A stretch of DNA of 64,000 nt from Nitratiruptor tergarcus DSM 16512 (GTDB lineage: Bacteria; Campylobacterota; Campylobacteria; Campylobacterales; Nitratiruptoraceae), in assembly GCF_027946175.1 (NCBI RefSeq), contig NZ_AP026671.1, positions 620,001 to 684,000 of the forward strand, written 5' to 3'. Under the pieces are notes generated by a model. That model searched no databases. It saw nothing but the letters and a program-made list of their open reading frames with translations, and had not been told where the DNA came from. Position 1 is the stretch's first letter. Each line of letters opens with the position of its first letter. Shown piece after piece: positions 8,301 through 17,293 of the stretch. The position numbers were made by a program, and so were the translations under genes.

Positions 8301-9886
8301 ATCAATTTCCTTACTATATTTTGTGCTTCTTCTTGGAGGAGTTTGAGATGTTTGGGAGAGAGAAAACTCTCTGCATAGATTTTATAGATATCTTCTGTTC
8401 CAGATGGCCGTAGGGCAATCCATCCATTTTCTGTAACGATTTTTATGCCACCAACACTCATGCCATTAATTTGGGTAAAAATATCTTTAATACTCTCTCC
8501 CGCCAAGACTTTAAGACCAAGCTTTTGAGGATCAATCGATTTTATCTTTGATCGGGTCTCTTCATTTGCTGGAATATCTATTCTTTCATAGTAACTTTTG
8601 CCAAACTTTACTTCAAGATCTTGATAGAGGAGGGCTGGGTCTTTGCTTTTTGCTTTGATTTCTGCTGCCAAAAGCGCCATGATAATACCATCTTTATCAG
8701 TTGTCCAGACACTCCCATCTCTTCGTAAAAAACTTGCTCCTGCGCTCTCTTCTCCAGCAAATCCAAGCCATCCTTCATACAGTCCCTTGGCGAACCATTT
8801 AAATCCAACAGGCGTCTCATACACTTCTACTCCCAATGATTTTGCTACACGATCAATCATGGAGCTTGAGACAAATGTTTTTCCAACTTTGAGATCTTTT
8901 GGCCAGTTGCGGTGTGTAAAAAGATACCATATAGCAACGCTTAAAAAGTGGTTTGGATTCATTAAGCCCCCAATTGGTGTAACGATTCCATGCCTATCAC
9001 CGTCCGTGTCATTTGCAAAGGCTACATCATACCTATCTTTTATCTCTAATAAAGAGGCCATAGCATAAGGGCTTGAACAGTCCATGCGTATCTTGCCATC
9101 ATGATCAAGACTCATAAAAGAGAAGCGATAATCTACGTAATTGTGACGAAGATCCATATCGAGATTATAGTATTCTTTAATTTTTTCATATACTTGCATT
9201 GTCGATCCGCCCAGTGCATCGGCACAGAGCTTAAGTCCACTTTTTTGGATCGCTTCCATATCGACTATCTCACCCAAAGACTCTACATAAGGAGTAATGA
9301 AGTCCTCTTTTTTAATATGCTCCTTTTCCAAAGCCTCTTCATAATCGATTGCATTGAAAGAGCCATTTTGCAAGATCGCATTTGCATCTTTTTCTATGAC
9401 AGCCGTTATATCTGTATCTGCTGGCCCCCCGTTTGGAGGATTATATTTGTATCCTCCATCTTCTGGTGGATTGTGTGAAGGAGTCAAGACAATTCCATCA
9501 CATTTTTTACCTTTCTTGTTCTTCTCTAATATTGTAAAAGAGACTAATGGAGTAGGGGTGAACTTGTCTGTATGGATCACTTCTATGCCATTTGCAGCAA
9601 ATACACGCAAAGCACTCATTTGCGCAGGAGTTGAGAGGGCATGGGTGTCGATTCCGATGATGATCTCTTGCGTACCGCTTCTTTTTTTGTAGTTGCAGAT
9701 TGCTTGAGAAATAGCTAAAATATGAGACTCATTGAAACTCCTTCTGCGAGCGCTCCCTCTGTGACCACTTGTACCAAATTTTACTGGGACAAGATCTTTT
9801 TTGATATAAAAATATTCGCTCACCAGTTTTGCCGTATCTATCAAAATATCTTTTGGGGCTTTTTTTCCAGGGATTAATCTTTTCAT
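8297..9886 (-). CDS. pgm: Phosphoglucomutase, alpha-D-glucose-phosphate specific
   Basis: A 529-residue alpha-D-phosphohexomutase with all four active-site loops intact: the phosphoserine loop TPSHNPP (135-141, Ser137), the metal loop NDTDGDRHG, the sugar-specificity loop GEESAGASF and the phosphate loop RPSGTEDIYKIY near the C-terminus. The GEESAGASF and TDKDGI combination is typical of the Pgm (glucose) type. It interconverts glucose-1-phosphate and glucose-6-phosphate, joining phosphorylase and pgi. It overlaps the phosphorylase gene by 4 bp and pgi by 4 bp, so all three are likely translationally coupled. Confidence 0.95.
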   Translation of the reverse strand: MKRLIPGKKAPKDILIDTAKLVSEYFYIKKDLVPVKFGTSGHRGSARRRSFNESHILAISQAICNYKKRSGTQEIIIGIDTHALSTPAQMSALRVFAANGIEVIHTDKFTPTPLVSFTILEKNKKGKKCDGIVLTPSHNPPEDGGYKYNPPNGGPADTDITAVIEKDANAILQNGSFNAIDYEEALEKEHIKKEDFITPYVESLGEIVDMEAIQKSGLKLCADALGGSTMQVYEKIKEYYNLDMDLRHNYVDYRFSFMSLDHDGKIRMDCSSPYAMASLLEIKDRYDVAFANDTDGDRHGIVTPIGGLMNPNHFLSVAIWYLFTHRNWPKDLKVGKTFVSSSMIDRVAKSLGVEVYETPVGFKWFAKGLYEGWLGFAGEESAGASFLRRDGSVWTTDKDGIIMALLAAEIKAKSKDPALLYQDLEVKFGKSYYERIDIPANEETRSKIKSIDPQKLGLKVLAGESIKDIFTQINGMSVGGIKIVTENGWIALRPSGTEDIYKIYAESFLSPKHLKLLQEEAQNIVRKLI

Positions 9887-12051
9887 CCTTTGGCTATCCT
9901 CTCATAAAATTTGTTTTTGTACTCTTTCATCATACGCCTGGCACTAAAATGGGGAGCTACGCTTTTGATAGCCTCTTTCATCATTTTCGTCCATCCTTTT
10001 GGGATTCCTTTTTCATTTTGATCATAATAGAGAGGTACTATCTCATTTTCTAGTAAATCATATAGCTCGTTAGCATCTTTTGCATCATCACTTGGATCTG
10101 TTCCAAACGCCCAGCCATTCTTGCCGTTGTACCCTTCTGGCCACCAACCATCAAGGGTAGAGCAGTGCAATACGCCATTTATAGAAGCTTTCATACCACT
10201 TGTACCACATGCTTCAAGAGGAAGTTTGGGATTATTTAGCCATATATCACACCCTTTGACCATATATTTTGCAAGCTCTTCACCATAATCTTCCACAAAG
10301 GCAATCCTTCCTTGAAATTTCGGATCTTTTGCTACATTAAAAATCTTCTGAATAATCTGCTTTCCTGGGATATCTGCTGGATGCGCTTTGCCTGCAAAAA
10401 TAATTTGAACAGGGCGAGAAGAGTTATTGACGATTTGCTCTAATTTATGAAGATCATATAAAATAAGATCAGGCCGTTTATACTCTGTCATTCTTCTTGC
10501 AAAACCGATAGTAAGTACTTCAGGATCGAGTAAAATACCTTCAGCTAAAAGCACCATAGGATCAATAGTGCCTCCAGCCCATTTTTTGCGGCATTTTTCT
10601 TTAATGAAATTGAGCATATCATATTTGTTTTGCATATGCATCTGCCATATAAATAGTTCATCAATATCACCTACCTTAAACCATATATCAGGATCATCTT
10701 GAAATTCACACCATTCACTCCCAAGCGTTCTATCAAGTTCTTTTTCTAAATCTCCATCAAGCCATGTACTCAGATGCACTCCATTAGTAATTGCTTCGAT
10801 TTTAGAATTTTCTGCTTCTAAAATCTTTTGCCAAATTTGTGATGCAACCTTTTGATGTTTTTTACTTACTCCGTTTTTATATTCACAAAGTTTGAGTGCC
10901 AGTACTGTCATATTAAATCCATTTGCAGGATTGGCTGGATCTATGCCAAAAGAGAGCAAATCATGCAGATCAATACCAAGTTTTTGTGCAAAAGCCAAAA
11001 AGTAGCTTCCTACCATATCGAATTGATATACGTCAGTAGCAGCCATCAATGGAGTATGTGTTGTAAATATGGAAGTTTGTTTTACTTTTTGCACAGATTC
11101 TTGAAAATTGAGATTCTGGTTTTCCATAAAAAAACGCAGTCTCTCAAAGAGGGCAAATGCTGGATGTCCTTCATTGAGATGCAAAATAGAAAAATCAATC
11201 CCAAGATTTTCCAGTACTGCATGACCTCCAACACCTAAAACAATCTGCTGTCGGAGTCTTTGATGCATATCGGAAGTGTAGAGGCGATAACTAATCATAC
11301 GATCCCATGGATCATTTTGCTCAATATCGGTATCTAATAGATACAAACTTATTCTTCCAACATTTACTTTCCAAACTGCTATATAAACTGCAGGTGTGAT
11401 GTGAGGAACTTGGATGATGAGCTGGTTGCCATCTTTATCTATAACCTTTTCTATTGGTGCTATCTCTTTTTCTATTGTTTCATTCTCTCCCTTTTGCCAA
11501 CCATCGCTTCCAATAACTTGATGCACATATCCCCCTGGATACATAAAGCCAATGCCTACCATTGGAAGATTCATATCACTTGCTTCTTTTAAAATATCAC
11601 CAGCTAAAAAGCCAAGACCCCCAGAGTAGATGGGAAGTGAGCGATGGAGCCCATACTCAGCACAAAAGTAGGCAATAGTCTCTCCTATTGGAGGAGCGGA
11701 GATTTGCATATATTGTTTGAAAAGAGCATACACATAGTGATACTCTTTTAAAAAATCTTCATTTTTCAAAAGTCTTTCATAATCTTTTTGCGTAAGCTGG
11801 CGAAGAAGTTTAATGGGATTATGAACAGTCTCTTTCCATAAATAGGGATCAATTGTACGAAAAAGATGTCTTGCTCTAGCATTCCAACTCCACCAAAGAT
11901 TGAGAGCAATTTCTTGAAGGCCTGCAAGCTCATCTGGAAGATAAGGAATTTGAATAGAGAGAGATGGATCGTTCATTACTCCAGCCTTATACTCGTCATT
12001 AAACAAATTATACTCTCTCAAGATTACATTTTGATTAAAAGCTCCTCTCAT
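9883..12051 (-). CDS. glgP: Alpha-glucan (glycogen) phosphorylase
   Basis: Up to 722 residues, GT35 family with an N-terminal DUF3417-type region (LQEIALNLWWSWNARARHLF). The catalytic core has YSGGLGFLAGD, FARRMTEYKRPDL and EACGTSGMKAS, with Lys621 as the PLP-binding residue. It releases glucose-1-phosphate from alpha-1,4-glucan ends. It is the first gene of the operon. Start choice is uncertain: the ATG at 12051 has no clear ribosome site, and a TATAAT-like hexamer lies at 12007-12012 (minus strand) inside the longest frame. The ATG at 11976, giving MNDPSLSIQIPYLPDEL, fits the family start better and follows GGAG closely. Confidence 0.92.
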   Translation of the reverse strand: MRGAFNQNVILREYNLFNDEYKAGVMNDPSLSIQIPYLPDELAGLQEIALNLWWSWNARARHLFRTIDPYLWKETVHNPIKLLRQLTQKDYERLLKNEDFLKEYHYVYALFKQYMQISAPPIGETIAYFCAEYGLHRSLPIYSGGLGFLAGDILKEASDMNLPMVGIGFMYPGGYVHQVIGSDGWQKGENETIEKEIAPIEKVIDKDGNQLIIQVPHITPAVYIAVWKVNVGRISLYLLDTDIEQNDPWDRMISYRLYTSDMHQRLRQQIVLGVGGHAVLENLGIDFSILHLNEGHPAFALFERLRFFMENQNLNFQESVQKVKQTSIFTTHTPLMAATDVYQFDMVGSYFLAFAQKLGIDLHDLLSFGIDPANPANGFNMTVLALKLCEYKNGVSKKHQKVASQIWQKILEAENSKIEAITNGVHLSTWLDGDLEKELDRTLGSEWCEFQDDPDIWFKVGDIDELFIWQMHMQNKYDMLNFIKEKCRKKWAGGTIDPMVLLAEGILLDPEVLTIGFARRMTEYKRPDLILYDLHKLEQIVNNSSRPVQIIFAGKAHPADIPGKQIIQKIFNVAKDPKFQGRIAFVEDYGEELAKYMVKGCDIWLNNPKLPLEACGTSGMKASINGVLHCSTLDGWWPEGYNGKNGWAFGTDPSDDAKDANELYDLLENEIVPLYYDQNEKGIPKGWTKMMKEAIKSVAPHFSARRMMKEYKNKFYERIAKG

Positions 12052-12102
12052 AGGGTAGTGTAAGATAGAAATCGTTATAATTAAAATAAAAAAGGCGTAT
12101 GC

Positions 12103-13623
12103 ATGCGAGCATTACTCAGTGTTAGTGATAAAACGGGGATTGTTGATTTTGCAAAAGGATTGATTGATCTTGGGTTTGAGATCGTCAGTACAGGAGGTAC
12201 TTGGAGAGTTTTAAAAGATGCAGGACTTGAAGTAACAGAAATCAGTGAAATTACAAATTTCCCAGAGTGTTTTGAAGGAAGGGTAAAAACTCTCAATCCT
12301 TATGTGCATGGAGGAATACTTTATAGAAGAAATAAACCTGACCATGTAGAGGAAGCAAAGAAACTGGGCATTGAGCCAATAGATCTTGTATGTGTTAATC
12401 TCTATCCATTCAAAGAGACAATAGAGCGCACAGATAATTTTGAAGAGATTATCGAAAATATCGATATTGGCGGACCAACGATGGTAAGGAGTGCAGCCAA
12501 AAATTTTGAGAGTGTGATTATCGTAACGGATCCTAACGATTATGACAAAGTTTTGATGGCTTTAAAAGAGAATAAAAATACACTTGAATTTCGAAGAGAG
12601 CTCATGATAAAAGCGTATGAACATACGGCTCAGTACGACGCGACTATCGCAAACTATATGAATGAGCGATTTAACGAAGGATTTGGTAACAAACAGTTTA
12701 TTGTTGGCAAAAAAGTATTTAATACGCGCTATGGAGAGAACCCGCATCAAAAGGGAGCTCTGTACGAGTTTGAAGATTTTTACAATGAGCTTAATATTTT
12801 AAAAGGTGAGCCAAGCTTCAATAACCTCACAGACATCAATGCAGCAACCAAGATTGCAGTAAGCCTTGGAAAGGGAAGCGTCGTTATCGTCAAACATGGC
12901 AATCCTTGTGGAGCCGCTCTCAAAGAAGATCTCATTACTTCATGGCAAAAAGCGCTTGCGGCAGACCCAGTGAGCGCATTTGGCGGGGTAGTAGCAGTCA
13001 ATGGTGTGGTGACAAAAGAACTTGCTGAAGAGATCAATAAAATTTTCGTAGAAGTATTGATTGCTGGAAAGATAACCCAAGAGGCGCAAGAAGTATTTGC
13101 AAACAAAAAACGCATCAAGCTCTTTGATCTTGGACAGGCTGAACTTGAGATCAGCGGTGATATGTATGATTTTAAACATATTGAAGGCGGTTTTGTCTAT
13201 CAAACAGCCGACTTTGTCAAGGACGAAGAGGTGTTGGAAGCAAAGCAGGTCAGTATTGTAGGGGTAGAAGATAAAAAAGATCTTTTGATGGCATACAAAA
13301 TTGCTGCTCTTACCAAATCAAACTGCGTAGCATACGTTAAAGATGGAGCGCTTGTGGCAATCGGTATGGGAATGACGAGTAGAGTGGATGCGGCAAAATG
13401 CGCACTCAAAAAAGCTGAGGAGCTTGGCATCGATGTAAAAGGCGCAGCAATGGCAAGCGAAGCTTTTTTTCCATTTAGAGACAGCGTGGATGAGGCGGCC
13501 AAAGCCGGAATCAAAGCGATTGTAGAGCCTGGTGGAAGCATCAGGGATGATGAGGTGATAGAAGCTGCCAACGAGCATGGCATTGCCCTTTACTTTACTG
13601 GTGTAAGGCACTTTTTACACTAA
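12103..13623 (+). CDS. purH: Bifunctional AICAR formyltransferase/IMP cyclohydrolase
   Basis: A 506-residue enzyme of the last two steps of purine synthesis, AICAR to FAICAR to IMP. The N-terminus ([20 protein letters not shown]) and STGGTWRVL are typical of the MGS-like cyclohydrolase domain (about 1-195). The rest is the transformylase domain with [18 protein letters not shown] and the C-terminal [15 protein letters not shown] and [12 protein letters not shown]. It is divergent from glgP across about 50 bp. A TATAAT hexamer at 12076-12081 is a plausible -10 box. It is followed without a gap by a DUF72 gene whose ATG overlaps the purH stop by one base. Confidence 0.97.
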   Translation: MRALLSVSDKTGIVDFAKGLIDLGFEIVSTGGTWRVLKDAGLEVTEISEITNFPECFEGRVKTLNPYVHGGILYRRNKPDHVEEAKKLGIEPIDLVCVNLYPFKETIERTDNFEEIIENIDIGGPTMVRSAAKNFESVIIVTDPNDYDKVLMALKENKNTLEFRRELMIKAYEHTAQYDATIANYMNERFNEGFGNKQFIVGKKVFNTRYGENPHQKGALYEFEDFYNELNILKGEPSFNNLTDINAATKIAVSLGKGSVVIVKHGNPCGAALKEDLITSWQKALAADPVSAFGGVVAVNGVVTKELAEEINKIFVEVLIAGKITQEAQEVFANKKRIKLFDLGQAELEISGDMYDFKHIEGGFVYQTADFVKDEEVLEAKQVSIVGVEDKKDLLMAYKIAALTKSNCVAYVKDGALVAIGMGMTSRVDAAKCALKKAEELGIDVKGAAMASEAFFPFRDSVDEAAKAGIKAIVEPGGSIRDDEVIEAANEHGIALYFTGVRHFLH

Positions 13624-14333
13624 TGACTTACATAGGCACTGCTGGATGGAGCATACCAAAGGTGTATGCTCATCTCTTTCCAAGTGAGGGAACACATCTA
13701 GAGCGTTATGCAAAAAAATTTACTATTACAGAGATAAACCGGACTTTTTATAGACTCCCTCGTGCTTCCACTTTGCAAAAATGGAGTGAGCAAACACCTC
13801 CTAGTTTCAAATTTAGCGCTAAGCTCAATAGAAGTTTTACACATTTTCATAAACTCCAATCTACCCAAGGGCTTGAAGAACATATTGAAACATTGAAAAA
13901 TTTGGGATCAAAATTTTTTGCACTCTTAGTACAACTGCCTCCATCTTTGGAGTTTAATGAGAATGTTGCAAAGAGTTTTTTTGAAAAGTTACGAGAAATA
14001 TTTAGTGGATATATTGCATTAGAGGCAAGGCATGAGAGTTGGAAAAAGAGTGATAAACTTTTAAAAGAATTACAAATTGCAAGGGTTGCATCTGATCCTC
14101 CAAAATTTGTGTTCGATAGTGAACCGGGTGGATATGAAGAGTTCGCATATTTTCGATTGCATGGATCTCCAAAGATCTACTATAGTGAATATACAAAAGG
14201 GTTTTTACAAAATTTAGCAGATAGAGTAAAGGCATTGAGAGCAACAGATAAAGTAGTTATTTTTGATAATACCGCAAGCGGCGCAGCAATCAAAAATGCT
14301 TTAGAATTGAAAAAATTATTAGATCTTAAATAA
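13623..14333 (+). CDS. DUF72 (YecE family) protein
   Basis: A 236-residue protein of the DUF72/YecE TIM-barrel-like family. It starts [13 protein letters not shown], then has the EINRTFYRLPRASTLQKWSEQTP block and the FKFSAKLNRSFTH stretch. Further on it has EARHESW and the FRLHGSPKIYY motif. The molecular function of the family is not established. The ATG overlaps the last base of the purH stop codon (TAATG), so it is probably cotranslated with purH. A strong hairpin just downstream (14341-14363) likely ends the transcript. Confidence 0.9.
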   Translation: MTYIGTAGWSIPKVYAHLFPSEGTHLERYAKKFTITEINRTFYRLPRASTLQKWSEQTPPSFKFSAKLNRSFTHFHKLQSTQGLEEHIETLKNLGSKFFALLVQLPPSLEFNENVAKSFFEKLREIFSGYIALEARHESWKKSDKLLKELQIARVASDPPKFVFDSEPGGYEEFAYFRLHGSPKIYYSEYTKGFLQNLADRVKALRATDKVVIFDNTASGAAIKNALELKKLLDLK

Positions 14334-14340
14334 AAATTTT

Positions 14341-14363
14341 GGCGGATATGATTTATATCCGCC
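14341..14363. terminator. Bidirectional hairpin terminator
   Basis: A perfect 9-bp inverted repeat (GGCGGATAT, 5-base loop, ATATCCGCC) lies between the converging DUF72 and beta-helix genes. The minus-strand transcript continues with a T-rich run (AAAATTTTTATTTA), which suits intrinsic termination. The plus-strand side is less T-rich. Likely serves both genes. Confidence 0.7.
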
Positions 14364-14380
14364 ATATAAGTATCTTGATT

Positions 14381-15529
14381 TTATAAACTCAATCTTCTTC
14401 TTATGTAAAACAAAGATGAGCTTGCTGTAAAAATAATAAACAAGATTAGACCATATACATTCATAGCTGGTACAGAAACAGAAGCAACTAAACTTTTAAA
14501 CTCATCTGCTCCTATATCAACAATTCCATCTATAATTCTTGGATCACCTTCAAAATCTGTTGGAGGAAGCGCAGGAGCATTGTTATTTCCTTTATTTATA
14601 CATGGAGAATTTGGTTGTAAATGAAAATCTCCATTTGCAGGATCTACAAATTTTGGATCTTCGTCTATATTTCCTGTACCTGTATAGCCTCCCTCGATAT
14701 CGGAATAGGTGACTGTTATAGTTGAATGATAATTATAAATCTGATCATTACTGTTCGCCCATATAATAGTGTTTGTAATGGTAGAATGTGAACTACTAGT
14801 ATTATATATTCCACCACCACTATGAGTAGCGGTATTATTGTATATGTTGCAGTTAGTTATAGTAGGTGATGAAAGAGTATTTTTGATTCCACCACCATCT
14901 TCAGCTATATTGTTAAATATGTTGGAATTTATTATTTTTGGAGCGGAATTCCCATTTCCAATCCCACCTCCATCTAAAACAGCGGTATTACTATGTATAT
15001 TACAGTTTATAATGCTTGTATGAGTACTCTCATTACGTATTCCTCCACCTCTGTGAGCTGTGTTGTTATATATATTGCAGTTTCTTATTAAAGGAGGATT
15101 AGGTATGGAGTTATTATATATCCCACCTCCATTTTCCTGAGTGTGTCCCTTCGTTATATTAAATCCATCCAACGTTGCACCAGCAGTTATATAGAAACAT
15201 CTCACACTGTTATTTCCATCAACTATTGTTTTGTTAGCCTGCCAGTCTCTTTGATTTCTTTGGCTTTCTGTACCATTAAAACCTCCATAAATACCAACAG
15301 CCTTATTGACATTGATTTGGCTTGATAGAGTATATGTTCCTTTCGCCACCCATATCTCATCTCCATCTGATGCAGAATCTATCGCTTTTTGGATAGTGGC
15401 AAATGCATCAGTCCATGAAGTTCCACCGTTTGTATCACTTCCATCTGTTTTTACATACCATGTAGCAGCCATAGCTGAAGATGTAAAAATAAAGAAAATT
15501 GCAAAAACTAACAATCTTGCTGTTTTCAT
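14381..15529 (-). CDS. Secreted right-handed beta-helix protein with C-terminal IPTL-type sorting anchor
   Basis: A 382-residue exported protein. Residues 1-21 are a signal peptide ending SSAMAA. A parallel beta-helix follows with about five repeats of roughly 20-25 residues built on NCNIYNNTA..GGGI.N. Then comes DEDPKFVDPANGDFHLQPNSPCIN and DIGADEF, typical of choice-of-anchor Q beta-helix proteins. The C-terminus is a short motif VPAMNVYGL, a hydrophobic segment and FYIRRRL. This is the layout of IPTL/PEP-CTERM-like sorting signals. Function is unknown; a surface adhesin or polysaccharide-active protein is possible. It is a single gene, flanked by a terminator and an AT-rich gap. Confidence 0.8.
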   Translation of the reverse strand: MKTARLLVFAIFFIFTSSAMAATWYVKTDGSDTNGGTSWTDAFATIQKAIDSASDGDEIWVAKGTYTLSSQINVNKAVGIYGGFNGTESQRNQRDWQANKTIVDGNNSVRCFYITAGATLDGFNITKGHTQENGGGIYNNSIPNPPLIRNCNIYNNTAHRGGGIRNESTHTSIINCNIHSNTAVLDGGGIGNGNSAPKIINSNIFNNIAEDGGGIKNTLSSPTITNCNIYNNTATHSGGGIYNTSSSHSTITNTIIWANSNDQIYNYHSTITVTYSDIEGGYTGTGNIDEDPKFVDPANGDFHLQPNSPCINKGNNNAPALPPTDFEGDPRIIDGIVDIGADEFKSLVASVSVPAMNVYGLILFIIFTASSSLFYIRRRLSL

Positions 15530-15730
15530 AACAGTCTCCCTTGAAAATTTTAAATTAATACATTGTATAATAAAAAATTTATAATAAACTTAATTAATCT
15601 TCTTTTTTTAGATTGATAAATTGGTCATTGAGTTTTATTATATAATTTACATTATAATTTACATATTATATTTGATAGTACTGCATGTGGAGTAGCAATT
15701 AAAATGCATTATAATTACAAGAGTTGATTC
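15530..15730. other. AT-rich intergenic region between divergent genes
   Basis: About 200 bp of strongly AT-rich DNA separates the divergent beta-helix and reductase genes. It contains two near-copies of TATAATTTACAT (about 15639-15667) and a GCATTATAATTAC stretch close to the reductase start that could supply a -10 box. I see no RNA gene, DnaA-box cluster or ORF here. Confidence 0.5.
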
Positions 15731-17293
15731 ATGAAGCTTAATAAGATTGAAAAATTAAAACTTTCACTCAAGCCAGCAAAGTTTTATCAAAAAATAGAGA
15801 AGCTAGATCCAACAAATCTCACTGAAGCAGATAGATTTTATTTAAAAAATTTTGGGATCTACAATACTAAATTGCGTCCAGATAAATTTATGCTGCGCCT
15901 ACGTATACCAGGAGGGCGTATTACAAAAGCGCAACTGGATGCAATATTTGAGAGTGCAAAAGAGTTTAAACCAAAAATTTTACTTACTGCGCGCTCCCAA
16001 ATAGAGCTCCATGATTTAGATTTTTTTCAGCTCCTCGCAATCCATAAAGAGTTAGAAAAAAGAGGTGTAACCTCTTTTCAAACGCTCACTGATAATTTTC
16101 GCAATATCATCACACATCCTCTTGATGGAGTAGGGGAGGATAGTATCATTGAAGTCTATCCACTTATTCTAAAGATGCAAGATCTTTTTTTGAAGAAAGA
16201 GGAATTTATAGGTATGATTCCAAGAAAATTCAATACAGCAATAAGTGGAAATCTTTCCTCTCCTCAACCATTTTTTGGAAATGATTGCTATTTTGCATTA
16301 GCATTAAAAGATGGTGTGTATGGATTCAACCTTTATTTAGGAGGAAAAAACAGTGAATTAGCACAAGATGCAGACATTTTCGTACCTCCCCATGAGGTAG
16401 CGGATATTTTTGGTGCAATAATACAAGCATTTAAAAAGTATGGTTTACGAAGCTCGCGTACCAAAACGAGGTTGTATCATCTCTTACAAGAAATAGGTAT
16501 AGAAGGTTTCAAGAGTAAGATGGAAGAGTTCTATAAAAATAATTTTCTTACAAGAGGCAAGGCTTTAGTAAGAAAATATAAGAATACTGAAGATTTCTTT
16601 CAACTTAAAGATAATACGTTTGCCTTTCGATGGAAAACAAAATTTGGTGAAATCTCTTGGGAAGAGTTTGAAAAAGTATTAACATTAGCACAAAAGTATG
16701 AAGTAAGAATAGGCATAGATCAAAATGTCTATTTCTTACATCTACTACAAAAAGAGAGACTCCTTTCTCATCGCTCACAAAATAGTACAGTTTTGGTTTG
16801 TGCTGGGGAGCGCTATTGCATCTACTCGCTTTTTGATACAAAGAGTAAAGCTGCTGATTTACCGTTAGATCTTTTAGAAAAATACAATATTAGAGTAGGG
16901 TATAGTGGATGCTTAAAGGGGTGTGGAAGACATATTTTGGCTGATATTGGACTTGTGGGCATACGCACAAACCTTTTTGGGGAGATTGAAAGAGGTGTAA
17001 GACTCTATCTAGGTGGAGAATATACTACAGGAAAAAAGGCTGCAAGATTGATATTTTGGGCTGTTCCACTGCGCAATCTTGGAATTATGTTGAGAATAAT
17101 AATAGAAGATTTTTTGCAAAGTGGATATGATGATTTTGAGCAGTTTTCCAAAGAGAGACTTAATAAATTTAGTGAAGCTGCGATAGCTTACTACTATCTC
17201 CAAAAATTCTTACATAAAGATGTTACGTTGTGTGAATTTAATAACTATGAGACTATTAAACTATTAGAGCAAGAAGCTTTCAAGCTTCCGTAA
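15731..17293 (+). CDS. Siroheme/4Fe-4S nitrite or sulfite reductase, ferredoxin-dependent type
   Basis: A 520-residue protein with the two-fold repeated ferredoxin-like half domains of nitrite/sulfite reductases (first half near LRLRIPGGRITKAQL, second near FRWKTKFGEISWEEF). The siroheme-4Fe4S cysteine pattern is complete: CAGERYC (C-x5-C) then SGCLKGCGRH (C-x3-C). It should carry out six-electron reduction of nitrite or sulfite. The substrate cannot be decided from these motifs, and no flavoprotein partner is next to it. The last 14 bp overlap the convergent GTPase gene. Confidence 0.85.
   Translation: MKLNKIEKLKLSLKPAKFYQKIEKLDPTNLTEADRFYLKNFGIYNTKLRPDKFMLRLRIPGGRITKAQLDAIFESAKEFKPKILLTARSQIELHDLDFFQLLAIHKELEKRGVTSFQTLTDNFRNIITHPLDGVGEDSIIEVYPLILKMQDLFLKKEEFIGMIPRKFNTAISGNLSSPQPFFGNDCYFALALKDGVYGFNLYLGGKNSELAQDADIFVPPHEVADIFGAIIQAFKKYGLRSSRTKTRLYHLLQEIGIEGFKSKMEEFYKNNFLTRGKALVRKYKNTEDFFQLKDNTFAFRWKTKFGEISWEEFEKVLTLAQKYEVRIGIDQNVYFLHLLQKERLLSHRSQNSTVLVCAGERYCIYSLFDTKSKAADLPLDLLEKYNIRVGYSGCLKGCGRHILADIGLVGIRTNLFGEIERGVRLYLGGEYTTGKKAARLIFWAVPLRNLGIMLRIIIEDFLQSGYDDFEQFSKERLNKFSEAAIAYYYLQKFLHKDVTLCEFNNYETIKLLEQEAFKLP

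Noticed and set aside
14700-15120. Repeated DNA motifs as a tandem DNA repeat or CRISPR
   Set aside because: They are codons of the beta-helix protein repeats, in frame and imperfect.
15585-15720. AT-rich stretch as a replication origin
   Set aside because: No DnaA-box cluster, no dnaA/dnaN neighbours; probably just a divergent promoter region.
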